Positions 7,342 to 14,891 are shown, counted from the first letter of the stretch. The stretch is DNA of 17,440 nt from Flammeovirgaceae bacterium (GCA_003229495.1 QIEB01000141.1:1-17440); one strand, 5' to 3'. Made by a program: numbers and translations. Notes: generated from the sequence alone by a model not told the origin.

Positions 7342-10300
7342 ATGAAACAACTGTTAAAGATTGTTTTGCTTTCAGGTTATTCAATACCATTAATAATGGT
7401 GTTTCTATTGGTATGTTGCCAAAAACCTGAACCTAAGGAGACGGAGAATGAAAAAGAAGACCAGTTCTCTAAACATATTAGAACCACTTCAGCAAAATCA
7501 CCGCAGGAAGAAAAATTAGCGCTTAAAGTACCTCCAGGTTTTAAAATTGAACTGTTTGCTTCAGAGCCGGATATTGGTAAGCCGATGAATATGGGCTTTG
7601 ATGCCAAAGGAAGAATGTGGGTTACGCAATCCAATGAATATCCATTCTTCGATTCTCTAGGTATTGGAACCGATAGAATATCCATACTTGAAGATACTGA
7701 CCATGATGGTAAGGCTGACAAGTTTACGATTTTTGCAGATTCGTTAAATATACCCATTGGGATCGTACCGGTAGTAGATGGAGCAATCGCCTATAGTATT
7801 CCATATGTATATCACCTGGTGGACTCCGACGGTGACGATAAAGTGGATGACAGAAATATCCTGTTAAAGGGCTTTGAGCACAAAGATACCCACGGCATGA
7901 TCAATAATTTTTTTAGAGGCTTGGATGGCTGGATCCATGCTGATCATGGCTTTTCCAATAATTCACAGGTAGTTGGTACTGACAATGCCACTCCTGTTAA
8001 TATGAAATCTGGCAATACTTTTCGTTTCCGGCCAGATGGCAGTGGGGTGGAGTTTACTACTACCGGAAGAGTCAATCCATTTGGATATGCCATGGACGAG
8101 TTTGGTTATATGTACTCAGTTGATAGCCATTCAAGTCCCATCTATCAGCTAATCAGGGGTGCTGACTATCCACACTTTGGTAAGATACCCACCGGTATTG
8201 GCTTTGGACCCTCAATGATGACTCATGAGTACGGCTCTACTGCTTTGGCAGGCTTGGAATATTACACCGGGGATCAATATCCTGAAGAATATCAACAAAA
8301 TTTCTATTTAGGAGATGTAGTAAAAAGCAGGGTGTATAGAAGCTCAATAGAAATGATTGGCACCACCCCTGTACCCAGCTGGCAATCGGATTTCATTATA
8401 AGTGAAGACCCCTGGTTCAGGCCGGTAGACGTAAAATTGGGTCCTGATGGGGCAATCTATATTGCTGATTTTTACAACCGCATTATTGGTCATTATGAAG
8501 TGCCCCTGAACCATCCAGGAAGAGATCATGAACGAGGGAGGATCTGGCGAATTAGTTATGAACCTAATCAAGATCGTCATAGATCAAATGACTTGACTGT
8601 TCTTGAATTACCCGCCTTATTGGAGGGTTTGAACGATCCGAGTCTTACGATGCGAATGATGGTAGCTGATCAGATTGTGGACCGGTTTAGCTCAGAGGCA
8701 ACAATACCCGTTAGATCATTGCTTCGTGGACAGAATGTAACTACTGACCAGGTTATCCACGGCATGTGGATTTTATTCAGACTAGATGAGATCGACAATG
8801 ATCTCATCTCAAAAGGTCTTCAGCACTCAGATGAACGTGTCAGGGTCCATACTCTGAGGATTATGTTTGAGCTGGAAAATATCACCGGGGAACAACTTGA
8901 ATCCGTGAGAAAACTGGTAAAGGACGGTGGACATCATGTTAGGCGTGCAGGAATTATGTTGTTAGCAAAATATCCTTCAAACCATCAACTACGCATGCTC
9001 CTGGATGTTAGGTCAAATACAGATAATAAAGATACACACTTGTATTATGCCACCAGGCAATGTTTGAGAGATCATATGCGAAATGACAAGGTGATGAACT
9101 ATGTGACTAATAGCACCTGGGATGAAAGTGATTCAAGAACCTTAGCAGATGTGATGGTGGGCGTGGACAATTTGCACGCTGCTAACTTCTTACTTTCACA
9201 TCTTGAGAAATTTCAGGAGCCAGCATCAACGCTAACTCTGTATACTACTCATACGGCAAAGTATCTTCCAGCATCTGATCTCAAGAAACTCCTGGCAATC
9301 CTGAAATTGATAACCGAAGATGATCTTGATCTGCAATACCAGGCATTCCAGTCCATGCAAAAAGGCGTTACTCAAAGTGGAGGTAAAGTACCTGATGAGG
9401 GCGTTAAATGGGCAATAGAACTTGCGAGTGAATTTCTTAATCACCCCCAGATTCCGAATGAAACAATCCAAACGGCCGACGGGACACTGAATCAATTGGC
9501 AGAAAGGCAGATTTTTGCCTGTGAAGTTGTGGGAACATACAAAGTAAACCGATTGGCAGCTCAATTAATTAATCTTTTATCCTCGAAATCAGCCGAAGTA
9601 TTGGCCCGACAGCAAGCTGCCCGGGCACTGCTTGCCTTATCAACGGAGTATTTGGAGCTGATTGAGCCCATTGTCAATGACCCAGTAAATGGAGAACCTC
9701 TTAGGGATAAATTGCTGACAACCCTGGTTGAACAAAGAACACCCCAAGCCTATCAAATAGTAAGCAATAATTTAGGTGGGCTATCATTAATTACTCAAAA
9801 GAATATTGTACGGTTAATGGCCAGTGAGCCTAATGGTATTGATGAAATTATTGCTGCAGCGACCACACTTGATATTTCTCCAAAAATTTTGCTGGAACCA
9901 TCAGTACATATACTTCTGGAGGCCAACATGTCTTTTGAACAGAAAAAAGCGTTTGAGAGAATAGTAGCAGATGTATTGCCTTTCTCTGAAGAAATCCAAA
10001 TGCTAATCGACAAAAGAGTTAGTGGATATAAACAGAAAGCTACTTCGTTGATAGATGGCGCCAAAATATTTCAGCAAAACTGTTCGGCTTGTCATCAAAT
10101 ACGAAATGAAGGAGGCAATATAGGGCCACAGCTGGATGGCATCGGAAACTGGGGATTGCAGGCACTTACTGAAAAAACACTGGATCCCAACCGTAATATC
10201 TCCAAAGCCTTTATAAATTATAGCATAGAACTTAATGATGGCGGGGTAAGGCAAGGATTGTACCGAAGAGACGAAGGCGGGATCAAAGTATTTGCCGATA

Positions 10301-10446
10301 ACGCCGGGCAAGAATTTTCTATTCCTACTATGGATATTAAATCTCAAAAAGTCGTTTCTTTTACCTTAATGCCTGATAATTTTTCGCAGGTAATTTCTGA
10401 ACAGGAATACTATCACTTGATGAGCTATTTACTTAGCCAGAATTAA
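7342..10446 (+). CDS. Propeller dehydrogenase - helical repeat - cytochrome c fusion lipoprotein (Planctomycete type)
   Basis: This 1034-residue protein begins with a signal peptide and a lipobox LLVC (C25, followed by C26), then a charged linker. Residues 62-425 or so form a PQQ-dehydrogenase-like propeller of the 'putative membrane-bound dehydrogenase' family (VPPGFKIELFASEPDIGKP, FDAKGRMWVTQSNEYP, GPDGAIYIADFYNR). It contains two calcium-loop-like motifs, DTDHDGKADKF (118-128) and DSDGDDKVDDR (161-171). The middle, about 430-890, is alpha-helical and repetitive, consistent with HEAT-like repeats. The C-terminus is a haem-binding domain with CSACH (C914, C917, H918), NIGPQLDGIG, and M1010 in LMPDNF as the probable axial ligand. 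Fusing the dehydrogenase to its own haem implies direct intramolecular electron transfer. The architecture is best known from Planctomycetes and Verrucomicrobia and also occurs in Bacteroidota. It lies 19 bp after the receptor gene and 9 bp before the next gene. The substrate is unknown. Confidence 0.9.
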   Translation: MKQLLKIVLLSGYSIPLIMVFLLVCCQKPEPKETENEKEDQFSKHIRTTSAKSPQEEKLALKVPPGFKIELFASEPDIGKPMNMGFDAKGRMWVTQSNEYPFFDSLGIGTDRISILEDTDHDGKADKFTIFADSLNIPIGIVPVVDGAIAYSIPYVYHLVDSDGDDKVDDRNILLKGFEHKDTHGMINNFFRGLDGWIHADHGFSNNSQVVGTDNATPVNMKSGNTFRFRPDGSGVEFTTTGRVNPFGYAMDEFGYMYSVDSHSSPIYQLIRGADYPHFGKIPTGIGFGPSMMTHEYGSTALAGLEYYTGDQYPEEYQQNFYLGDVVKSRVYRSSIEMIGTTPVPSWQSDFIISEDPWFRPVDVKLGPDGAIYIADFYNRIIGHYEVPLNHPGRDHERGRIWRISYEPNQDRHRSNDLTVLELPALLEGLNDPSLTMRMMVADQIVDRFSSEATIPVRSLLRGQNVTTDQVIHGMWILFRLDEIDNDLISKGLQHSDERVRVHTLRIMFELENITGEQLESVRKLVKDGGHHVRRAGIMLLAKYPSNHQLRMLLDVRSNTDNKDTHLYYATRQCLRDHMRNDKVMNYVTNSTWDESDSRTLADVMVGVDNLHAANFLLSHLEKFQEPASTLTLYTTHTAKYLPASDLKKLLAILKLITEDDLDLQYQAFQSMQKGVTQSGGKVPDEGVKWAIELASEFLNHPQIPNETIQTADGTLNQLAERQIFACEVVGTYKVNRLAAQLINLLSSKSAEVLARQQAARALLALSTEYLELIEPIVNDPVNGEPLRDKLLTTLVEQRTPQAYQIVSNNLGGLSLITQKNIVRLMASEPNGIDEIIAAATTLDISPKILLEPSVHILLEANMSFEQKKAFERIVADVLPFSEEIQMLIDKRVSGYKQKATSLIDGAKIFQQNCSACHQIRNEGGNIGPQLDGIGNWGLQALTEKTLDPNRNISKAFINYSIELNDGGVRQGLYRRDEGGIKVFADNAGQEFSIPTMDIKSQKVVSFTLMPDNFSQVISEQEYYHLMSYLLSQN

Positions 10447-10455
10447 TTATAATCA

Positions 10456-11631
10456 ATGATCATGAGGAGATATTTCTTTTCTATTTCGATGTTACTACTG
10501 GTTATCACATTTTGCTGGGGATACCAAACGGGTGATAAAATGAATGAGGTAAGGTTTAAAAAACATATAATATACCAAAATTTTATATCGGAAGGAGCAG
10601 CTGTTGGTGATGTCAACAATGACGGGATGAAGGATATTTTAGCAGGGCCGTATTGGTTTGAAGCTCCTGATTGGGTAGCACATGAAATCAGATCCCCGTT
10701 GAAGTTTGACCATACCACTGATTGGAGTGACTCATTTATGAATTTTGTGCTTGATGTAAATGAAGATGGCTGGCTGGATTTTATAAGTATAGGCTTTCCC
10801 GGGACGGGCGCTTATTGGTTTGAGAACCCTGGAAATCAGAAAGGACATTGGAACAAGTATGTAATTGATACCACTGTCAATAACGAGTCCCCTATGATGG
10901 CAGATGTTGATGGTGATGGTAGAATGGATCTGGTGTTTGGGAGCGGGAATAGAGAAATGAAATGGTTCAGAGCCCCAGGAAATGGCCGAATTGAATGGGA
11001 TCAGATGTCAATTAGTAAAGAAAATGCTCCGGGAACTTCCAGGTTTTCACATGGACTGGGATTCGGCGATATCAACGGGGACGGGAGGAAGGACATTCTG
11101 ATAACCCAGGGTTGGTGGGAAGCACCAGTTAACCGAACTGATGTTCCCTGGAAGTTCCATGAAGCATCGCTCGGACAGGCATGCTCACAAATGCATGTGT
11201 TTGATTTTGACAACGATGGAGATAATGATGTGATTACCGCTTCTGCACATAATTATGGTATTTGGTGGCATGAACAAATATATGAACCAAAAAGTGGACT
11301 TACATATGTAGAACATTTAATTGATAGTTCATTTTCACAAACACATGGGGTGGCTTTGGAAGATTTGAATGGAGATTTGCTGCCAGACCTCATTACCGGC
11401 AAACGATATTTTGCTCACAACGGAAAAGATCCGGGAGGCAGGGACCCGGCGGTCCTATACTGGTTTGAGTTCCGAAATGATACCAATGCTGGGCCGGAAT
11501 GGATACCTCACCTTATCGATGACAATAGCGGTGTTGGGGTCCAGGTAGTTATTAGCGATTTAAACCAGGATAACAAAAAAGATATAGTCATTTCCAATAA
11601 GATGGGTGTTTTCTTTTTTGAGCGACTTTGA
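10456..11631 (+). CDS. Exported FG-GAP/VCBS-repeat beta-propeller protein
   Basis: This 391-residue protein has a signal peptide (residues 1-22 or so); C20 lacks a proper lipobox because F precedes it. It carries seven calcium-loop motifs of the DxNxDGxxD type beginning at residues 52, 100, 150, 205, 250, 303 and 368, spaced 45-65 residues apart. This fits a seven-bladed FG-GAP/VCBS propeller in which each blade carries one loop. Phrases such as YWFEAP, YWFENPG and WWEAP recur beside the loops. Members are usually secreted binding proteins or scaffolds, and no catalytic motif is visible. Two start codons are possible, ATG at 10456 and ATG at 10462; the second would give MRRYFFSISM, an equally good n-region. 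It is the last gene of the tight six-gene cluster, 9 bp after the fusion dehydrogenase. A carbohydrate-binding or complex-stabilising role is plausible but unproven. Confidence 0.85.
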   Translation: MIMRRYFFSISMLLLVITFCWGYQTGDKMNEVRFKKHIIYQNFISEGAAVGDVNNDGMKDILAGPYWFEAPDWVAHEIRSPLKFDHTTDWSDSFMNFVLDVNEDGWLDFISIGFPGTGAYWFENPGNQKGHWNKYVIDTTVNNESPMMADVDGDGRMDLVFGSGNREMKWFRAPGNGRIEWDQMSISKENAPGTSRFSHGLGFGDINGDGRKDILITQGWWEAPVNRTDVPWKFHEASLGQACSQMHVFDFDNDGDNDVITASAHNYGIWWHEQIYEPKSGLTYVEHLIDSSFSQTHGVALEDLNGDLLPDLITGKRYFAHNGKDPGGRDPAVLYWFEFRNDTNAGPEWIPHLIDDNSGVGVQVVISDLNQDNKKDIVISNKMGVFFFERL

Positions 11632-11656
11632 ATAGGCTTGAGAGGTAATAACCTTA

Positions 11657-11676
11657 TTTGTCGGTACAATGACAAA
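11657..11676. terminator. Weak inverted repeat after the operon, possible terminator
   Basis: TTTGTC (11657-11662) and GACAAA (11671-11676) form a 6-bp perfect stem with an 8-base loop, 26 bases past the stop of the last operon gene. A T-rich stretch, ATTTTTC, begins 12 bases downstream. The stem is short and A+T rich, so this is only a weak candidate for operon termination. Confidence 0.3.
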
Positions 11677-11691
11677 CTAGTTGGTCCATTT

Positions 11692-11718
11692 TTCAGTTAC
11701 CTTTAATGACTAACTGAA
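11692..11718. repeat. 8-bp perfect inverted repeat just before the DUF3179 start codon
   Basis: TTCAGTTA (11692-11699) and TAACTGAA (11711-11718) are perfect reverse complements separated by 11 bases. The right arm ends 4 bases before the ATG at 11723. It could form an RNA hairpin covering the translation initiation region, act as an operator, or contribute to termination of the upstream operon; TTTT follows the right arm. I see no clear TAnnTTTG promoter in the 91-bp gap, so the DUF3179 gene may be expressed by read-through. Confidence 0.5.
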
Positions 11719-11722
11719 TTTT

Positions 11723-12784
11723 ATGAAAAGGCTTTTATTAATATTTTCGATCACTGGATTGATTTCATGTGAGAGTACGGATCCAACAGGAGGGGGGGGG
11801 CCAGGGCAACCTCCTGCCAGCAAGGACTGGCTGATTCCTGTTTCAGAAGTTTTTGACGGCGGACCGGGCCGGGATGGCATTCCCTCACTTTCAAATCCTG
11901 AATTACTGGATATTTCCCAGGCAGATTTCCTTTTTGATCCGGAACTGGTGGTTGGCTATTTTGATGGCACTAACGCCATTGCCTACCCCCATCAGGTGCT
12001 TGTCTGGCATGAGATCATAAATCAACGGGTTGACAACTCAATGCTCGTCATTACCTATTGTCCCTTAACCGGCACAGCAATCGGGTGGCCGCAAAAGATA
12101 GAAAACCAGGAAACAGAATTCGGAGTATCCGGTTTGCTTTATAATAACAATTTGGTGGCATTTGACCGCAATACCAAAACTAACTGGGCTCAAATGAGAC
12201 TGCAGGCAGTAAATGGACCTTTAATTGGTACTACTTTGCCTACTTTTCAGCTGGTAGAGACCCGGTGGTCAGTTTGGAAAACCATGTACCCCAATACTAA
12301 AGTAGTGTCTACCAATACCGGCTGGGCCCGTCCATATGGTACTTACCCCTATGGTGATTTCAGGACCAATAATAACAACCTGTTCTTCCCATTGTCTATT
12401 GATGATCCCCGGTTAGAACGAAAAGAACGAGTGCACGGAGTATTGATCGATGGAAAAGCCAAGGTATATCGTTTTAGCTCGTTTGAGTCCGAGAATTCAC
12501 TAATTGTAGATTCATTTCAAGGAGAGGATATCGTGGTGATTGGAAATAAAAGTAATTTTATGGCAAGTTTTTTTGCCACTCTTGAGGATGGTACCACACC
12601 AAATCTAACGGCTATTGATGAGGGAAGGGCCATACTTGTCGATGACCAAGGCAATAAATGGGATATATTTGGGTTTCCGGTAGAAGGACCCCTTCAATTA
12701 CCTTTAATAGCGACTCAAAGTTTTATGGGCTATTGGTTTGCCTGGGGTGTATTTTATCCTGAAGCTGAAATTTACGGATTTTAG
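11723..12784 (+). CDS. DUF3179-domain lipoprotein of unknown function
   Basis: This 353-residue protein begins with the signal peptide MKRLLLIFSITGLIS and lipobox cysteine C16. A linker with four glycines (residues 23-26) follows, then a full DUF3179 domain. Hallmarks are IAYPHQVLVWHEIIN (86-100), VITYCPLTGTAIGW (109-122) with the conserved C113, and SGLLYNNNLVAFDRNTKTNW (136-155). The C-terminal part has NTGWARPYGTYPYGDF and ends YPEAEIYGF. The function of DUF3179 is not established to my knowledge; no enzymatic motif is evident beyond the conserved cysteine. The gene lies 91 bp after the operon in the same orientation and could be a loosely attached member. A run of nine G (11792-11800) in codons 24-26 is a potential slippage site: gain or loss of one base would destroy the reading frame right after the lipobox. 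Confidence 0.9.
   Translation: MKRLLLIFSITGLISCESTDPTGGGGPGQPPASKDWLIPVSEVFDGGPGRDGIPSLSNPELLDISQADFLFDPELVVGYFDGTNAIAYPHQVLVWHEIINQRVDNSMLVITYCPLTGTAIGWPQKIENQETEFGVSGLLYNNNLVAFDRNTKTNWAQMRLQAVNGPLIGTTLPTFQLVETRWSVWKTMYPNTKVVSTNTGWARPYGTYPYGDFRTNNNNLFFPLSIDDPRLERKERVHGVLIDGKAKVYRFSSFESENSLIVDSFQGEDIVVIGNKSNFMASFFATLEDGTTPNLTAIDEGRAILVDDQGNKWDIFGFPVEGPLQLPLIATQSFMGYWFAWGVFYPEAEIYGF
11792..11800 (+). repeat. G9 homopolymer inside the DUF3179 gene
   Basis: Nine consecutive G residues follow GGA and encode Gly-Gly-Gly at residues 24-26 of the DUF3179 lipoprotein, eight residues after the lipid-modified cysteine. Such a run stands out in this moderately A+T-rich DNA and is prone both to replication slippage and to sequencing error. 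Confidence 0.9.
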
Positions 12785-12829
12785 TACTTTTTGAAGTGTA
12801 GACTATTACGCCACGAGAATTGGTCAAAT

Positions 12830-12899
12830 ACTTCGTCATTCGTTGCTCGCTGTTCGATGTTGGACATTCCTTCGTCCCTCATCCCTCATCCCTCGTCCC
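12830..12899. repeat. Degenerate 7-bp tandem array, about ten units
   Basis: The 70 bases divide into ten consecutive heptamers, beginning ACTTCGT, CATTCGT and ending TCATCCC, TCATCCC, TCGTCCC. Within the heptamer, position 4 is T in all ten units, position 5 is C in nine, and position 6 is always G or C. The first half favours a TTCG core; the second half is nearly perfect TC[A/G]TCCC. The array lies in the 192-bp gap between the DUF3179 and M48 genes, ends 27 bp before the M48 promoter candidate, and has no coding potential that I can support. Its function is unknown. Confidence 0.75.
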
Positions 12900-12926
12900 T
12901 GATCAAATAAACTCATTTTTCCCGCG

Positions 12927-12956
12927 TTCAAATAACTAATCAATTAAGTATATTTG
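12927..12956 (+). promoter_or_regulatory. Putative Bacteroidota-type promoter for the M48 gene
   Basis: TATATTTG at 12949-12956 matches the Bacteroidota -7 consensus TAnnTTTG at every defined position. A -33-like TTC (consensus TTG) lies at 12927-12929 with the optimal 19-bp spacing. Transcription would begin near 12961-12964, leaving a leader of only about 15 bases before the GTG start at 12977, which supports that start. Confidence 0.55.
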
Positions 12957-12976
12957 CACGCAAACATCCCTTCATA

Positions 12977-14422
12977 GTGATCCAAATTAAACAAGTTACC
13001 ACCGCCTTAATATTTATTGCAATATTTTACACCGGTTGCGCCGTTAACCCGGTAACGGGGAAAAAGGAACTGATGCTTATGTCAGAAGAACAGGAGATAG
13101 CTATGGGCAAAAAATCTGATCCCGCAGTGGTTGCTCAATATGGCTTATATCAAGACCAGACATTACAGAAATTCATCAATAGCAAAGGACAATTGATGGC
13201 CAAAATCAGTCATCGTCCCAACCTTTCATTCGAATTCAAAATAGTCGATTCCCCGGTAGTGAATGCTTTCGCATTGCCTGGGGGTTACATCTATTTTACC
13301 AGGGGCATCATGGCCCATTTTAATAATGAGGCAGAATTTGCCGGAGTGTTGGGTCATGAAATTGGACATATAACCGCCAGGCACAGCGCCAAGCAATACA
13401 GTAAACAACAGGTAGCCCAGGTGCTCATGGTGGGTGGCATGATAGTTTCACCCCAGTTCCAACAATTCGGAAATGAAGCCCAACAAGGACTGGGGCTCTT
13501 GTTCTTAAAATACGGCAGGGACAATGAGAGCGAATCCGATCGTTTAGGAGTTGAATACAGCACCAAGATTGGGTATGACGCCCAGGAAATGGCCGGCTTT
13601 TTCGAGACGCTCAAACGACTGTCCCAGGAAAGTGGAGCAGGAGAGATACCTTCATTTCTCTCTACACATCCCAACCCATCAGACCGATTCGAGAATGTAA
13701 AAAAACTGGCTGCCGAATGGCAAAACAAGTCTCCTGACGGCTCCTATAAAATCGAACGTGATGCTTATTTGAAAATGGTTGATGGACTGGTTTATGGTGA
13801 TGATCCACGACAGGGATTTGTGGAAAACAGTGTATTTTATCATCCTGAACTAAAGTTTAAGTTTCCTGTCCCAACCAATTGGCGTTTAAATAATAGCCCT
13901 ACTCAGGTGCAAATCGCACCTGAAAATGGCAAGGCTTTAATTGCATTTACCCTGTCCGACCAGTCCGACCTGGCATCAACGGCCGCGGATATTATTGAAA
14001 GGTTCAAACTGACGGTAAAAGAATCAAATCAAATTAAAGTAAATGGGTTCCCGGCCATCAGCATGACATCCGAACAGGTCAATCAAGGACAAGCTACGGT
14101 TACCATTTTGACTTATTTAATAAAAAGTGGAAGCAGTATTTACGCTTTCCATGGATTGAGTAATAGCTCAGAATTCAATATATACCAACCAGCGTTTATC
14201 TCGACGATGACCAATTTTAGAGCGTTGAAAGACGCTAGCAAACTAAATGTAAAGCCGAGGCGAATTCGGGTAAAACCTATTCCGCGTAATATGACCCTGG
14301 ACCAGGCGCTTACTCATTTTAAGATTCCTCAAGACCAACTGAAGGAGTCAGCCGTGCTCAATGGCATGGAATTGAGTGATACCGTTAAAAAAGGTACTTT
14401 TATCAAAATAATTAGTAACTAA
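12977..14422 (+). CDS. M48-family zinc metalloprotease lipoprotein with LysM-like C-terminus
   Basis: This 481-residue envelope protease starts at GTG (12977), chosen because it directly yields a signal peptide with the lipobox YTGC (C21) and because a promoter match lies just upstream. The mature N-terminus CAVNPVTGKKELMLMSEEQE is typical of M48 quality-control proteases of the BepA/LoiP group. VNAFALPGGYIYFTRG (95-110) precedes the zinc site GHEIGH (H127, E128 catalytic, H131). The third ligand is probably E184 in NESESDRLG, with the conserved D188, and STHPNPSDRF (229-238) closes the peptidase domain. Residues 260-420 are an additional beta-rich domain, and 434-478 resemble a LysM-like tail (LDQALTHFKI, LNGMELSDTVKKGTFIKII). 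It probably degrades or assists misfolded outer-membrane proteins. It is followed 9 bp later by a rhodanese lipoprotein gene, so the two are likely co-transcribed. Confidence 0.93.
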   Translation: MIQIKQVTTALIFIAIFYTGCAVNPVTGKKELMLMSEEQEIAMGKKSDPAVVAQYGLYQDQTLQKFINSKGQLMAKISHRPNLSFEFKIVDSPVVNAFALPGGYIYFTRGIMAHFNNEAEFAGVLGHEIGHITARHSAKQYSKQQVAQVLMVGGMIVSPQFQQFGNEAQQGLGLLFLKYGRDNESESDRLGVEYSTKIGYDAQEMAGFFETLKRLSQESGAGEIPSFLSTHPNPSDRFENVKKLAAEWQNKSPDGSYKIERDAYLKMVDGLVYGDDPRQGFVENSVFYHPELKFKFPVPTNWRLNNSPTQVQIAPENGKALIAFTLSDQSDLASTAADIIERFKLTVKESNQIKVNGFPAISMTSEQVNQGQATVTILTYLIKSGSSIYAFHGLSNSSEFNIYQPAFISTMTNFRALKDASKLNVKPRRIRVKPIPRNMTLDQALTHFKIPQDQLKESAVLNGMELSDTVKKGTFIKIISN

Positions 14423-14426
14423 GGAG
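14421..14426 (+). promoter_or_regulatory. Shine-Dalgarno-like site before the rhodanese gene
   Basis: AAGGAG at 14421-14426 overlaps the stop codon of the M48 gene and lies 5 bases before the ATG at 14432. Other starts in this window lack such a purine-rich site, in keeping with the phylum, so this one is unusual. It may allow translational coupling or re-initiation between the two genes. Confidence 0.55.
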
Positions 14427-14431
14427 ATCAG

Positions 14432-14881
14432 ATGAAGAACATTACCATAAATATCACTGTCTTACTAGCATTTTTAATATACTCTTGTGGTAGCAGTGCT
14501 CAGTCCGAAGAAAACCAGATAGCGGAAGACCTTTCGCCCCAGACCTTCAGAGAAAAAATAAAGACACTTGAGAATGGGCAAGTTTTAGATGTCCGCACAC
14601 CTGAAGAATGGGCTGACGTCGGGACTATTGCAGATGCGCATAAGATCGACTTCTTTTCAGAAAACTTTGATCAACAGGTCAGCCAGCTGGACAAAACCAA
14701 ACCGGTAATGGTGTACTGCGCTGCCGGTGGCCGCAGCGCAAAAGCCATGGAAAAGATGAAGGCACTAGGATTTACTGAAGTTTATAACTTATCCGGCGGC
14801 ATGGGTGCATGGAAAGAGGCGGGATATGTCCATCAACATTGCGGCGTCTTAAACTGGCCTTACTCCGTAATTACTTTTTGA
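14432..14881 (+). CDS. Rhodanese-like domain lipoprotein
   Basis: This 149-residue protein has a signal peptide and lipobox IYSC (C19), then one rhodanese domain. Seen: VLDVRTPEEW (51-60), the start of the fold; MVYCAAGGRSAKA (93-105) with the catalytic cysteine C96 and active-site loop CAAGGRS; and VYNLSGGMGAWKEAGY (117-132). An intact active-site cysteine and the R101-S102 ending are consistent with sulfurtransferase activity on thiosulfate or a persulfide carrier, here outside the cytoplasm. Such exported single-domain forms are common in Bacteroidota, and their physiological acceptor is not known. The last 17 residues after GY (VHQHCGVLNWPYSVITF) are longer than usual and contain a second cysteine, C137. 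The gene follows the M48 gene by 9 bp and has its own Shine-Dalgarno-like site. Confidence 0.92.
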   Translation: MKNITINITVLLAFLIYSCGSSAQSEENQIAEDLSPQTFREKIKTLENGQVLDVRTPEEWADVGTIADAHKIDFFSENFDQQVSQLDKTKPVMVYCAAGGRSAKAMEKMKALGFTEVYNLSGGMGAWKEAGYVHQHCGVLNWPYSVITF

Positions 14882-14891
14882 CAGCCAAATT

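Noticed and set aside
11791..11801. The G-rich run as a ribosome-binding site for an internal gene
   Set aside because: It lies inside the DUF3179 coding frame and is not followed by a plausible start with coding potential.
12873..12900. Small CRISPR-like repeat array
   Set aside because: The units are only 7 bp and directly abutting, with no spacers and no cas gene nearby.
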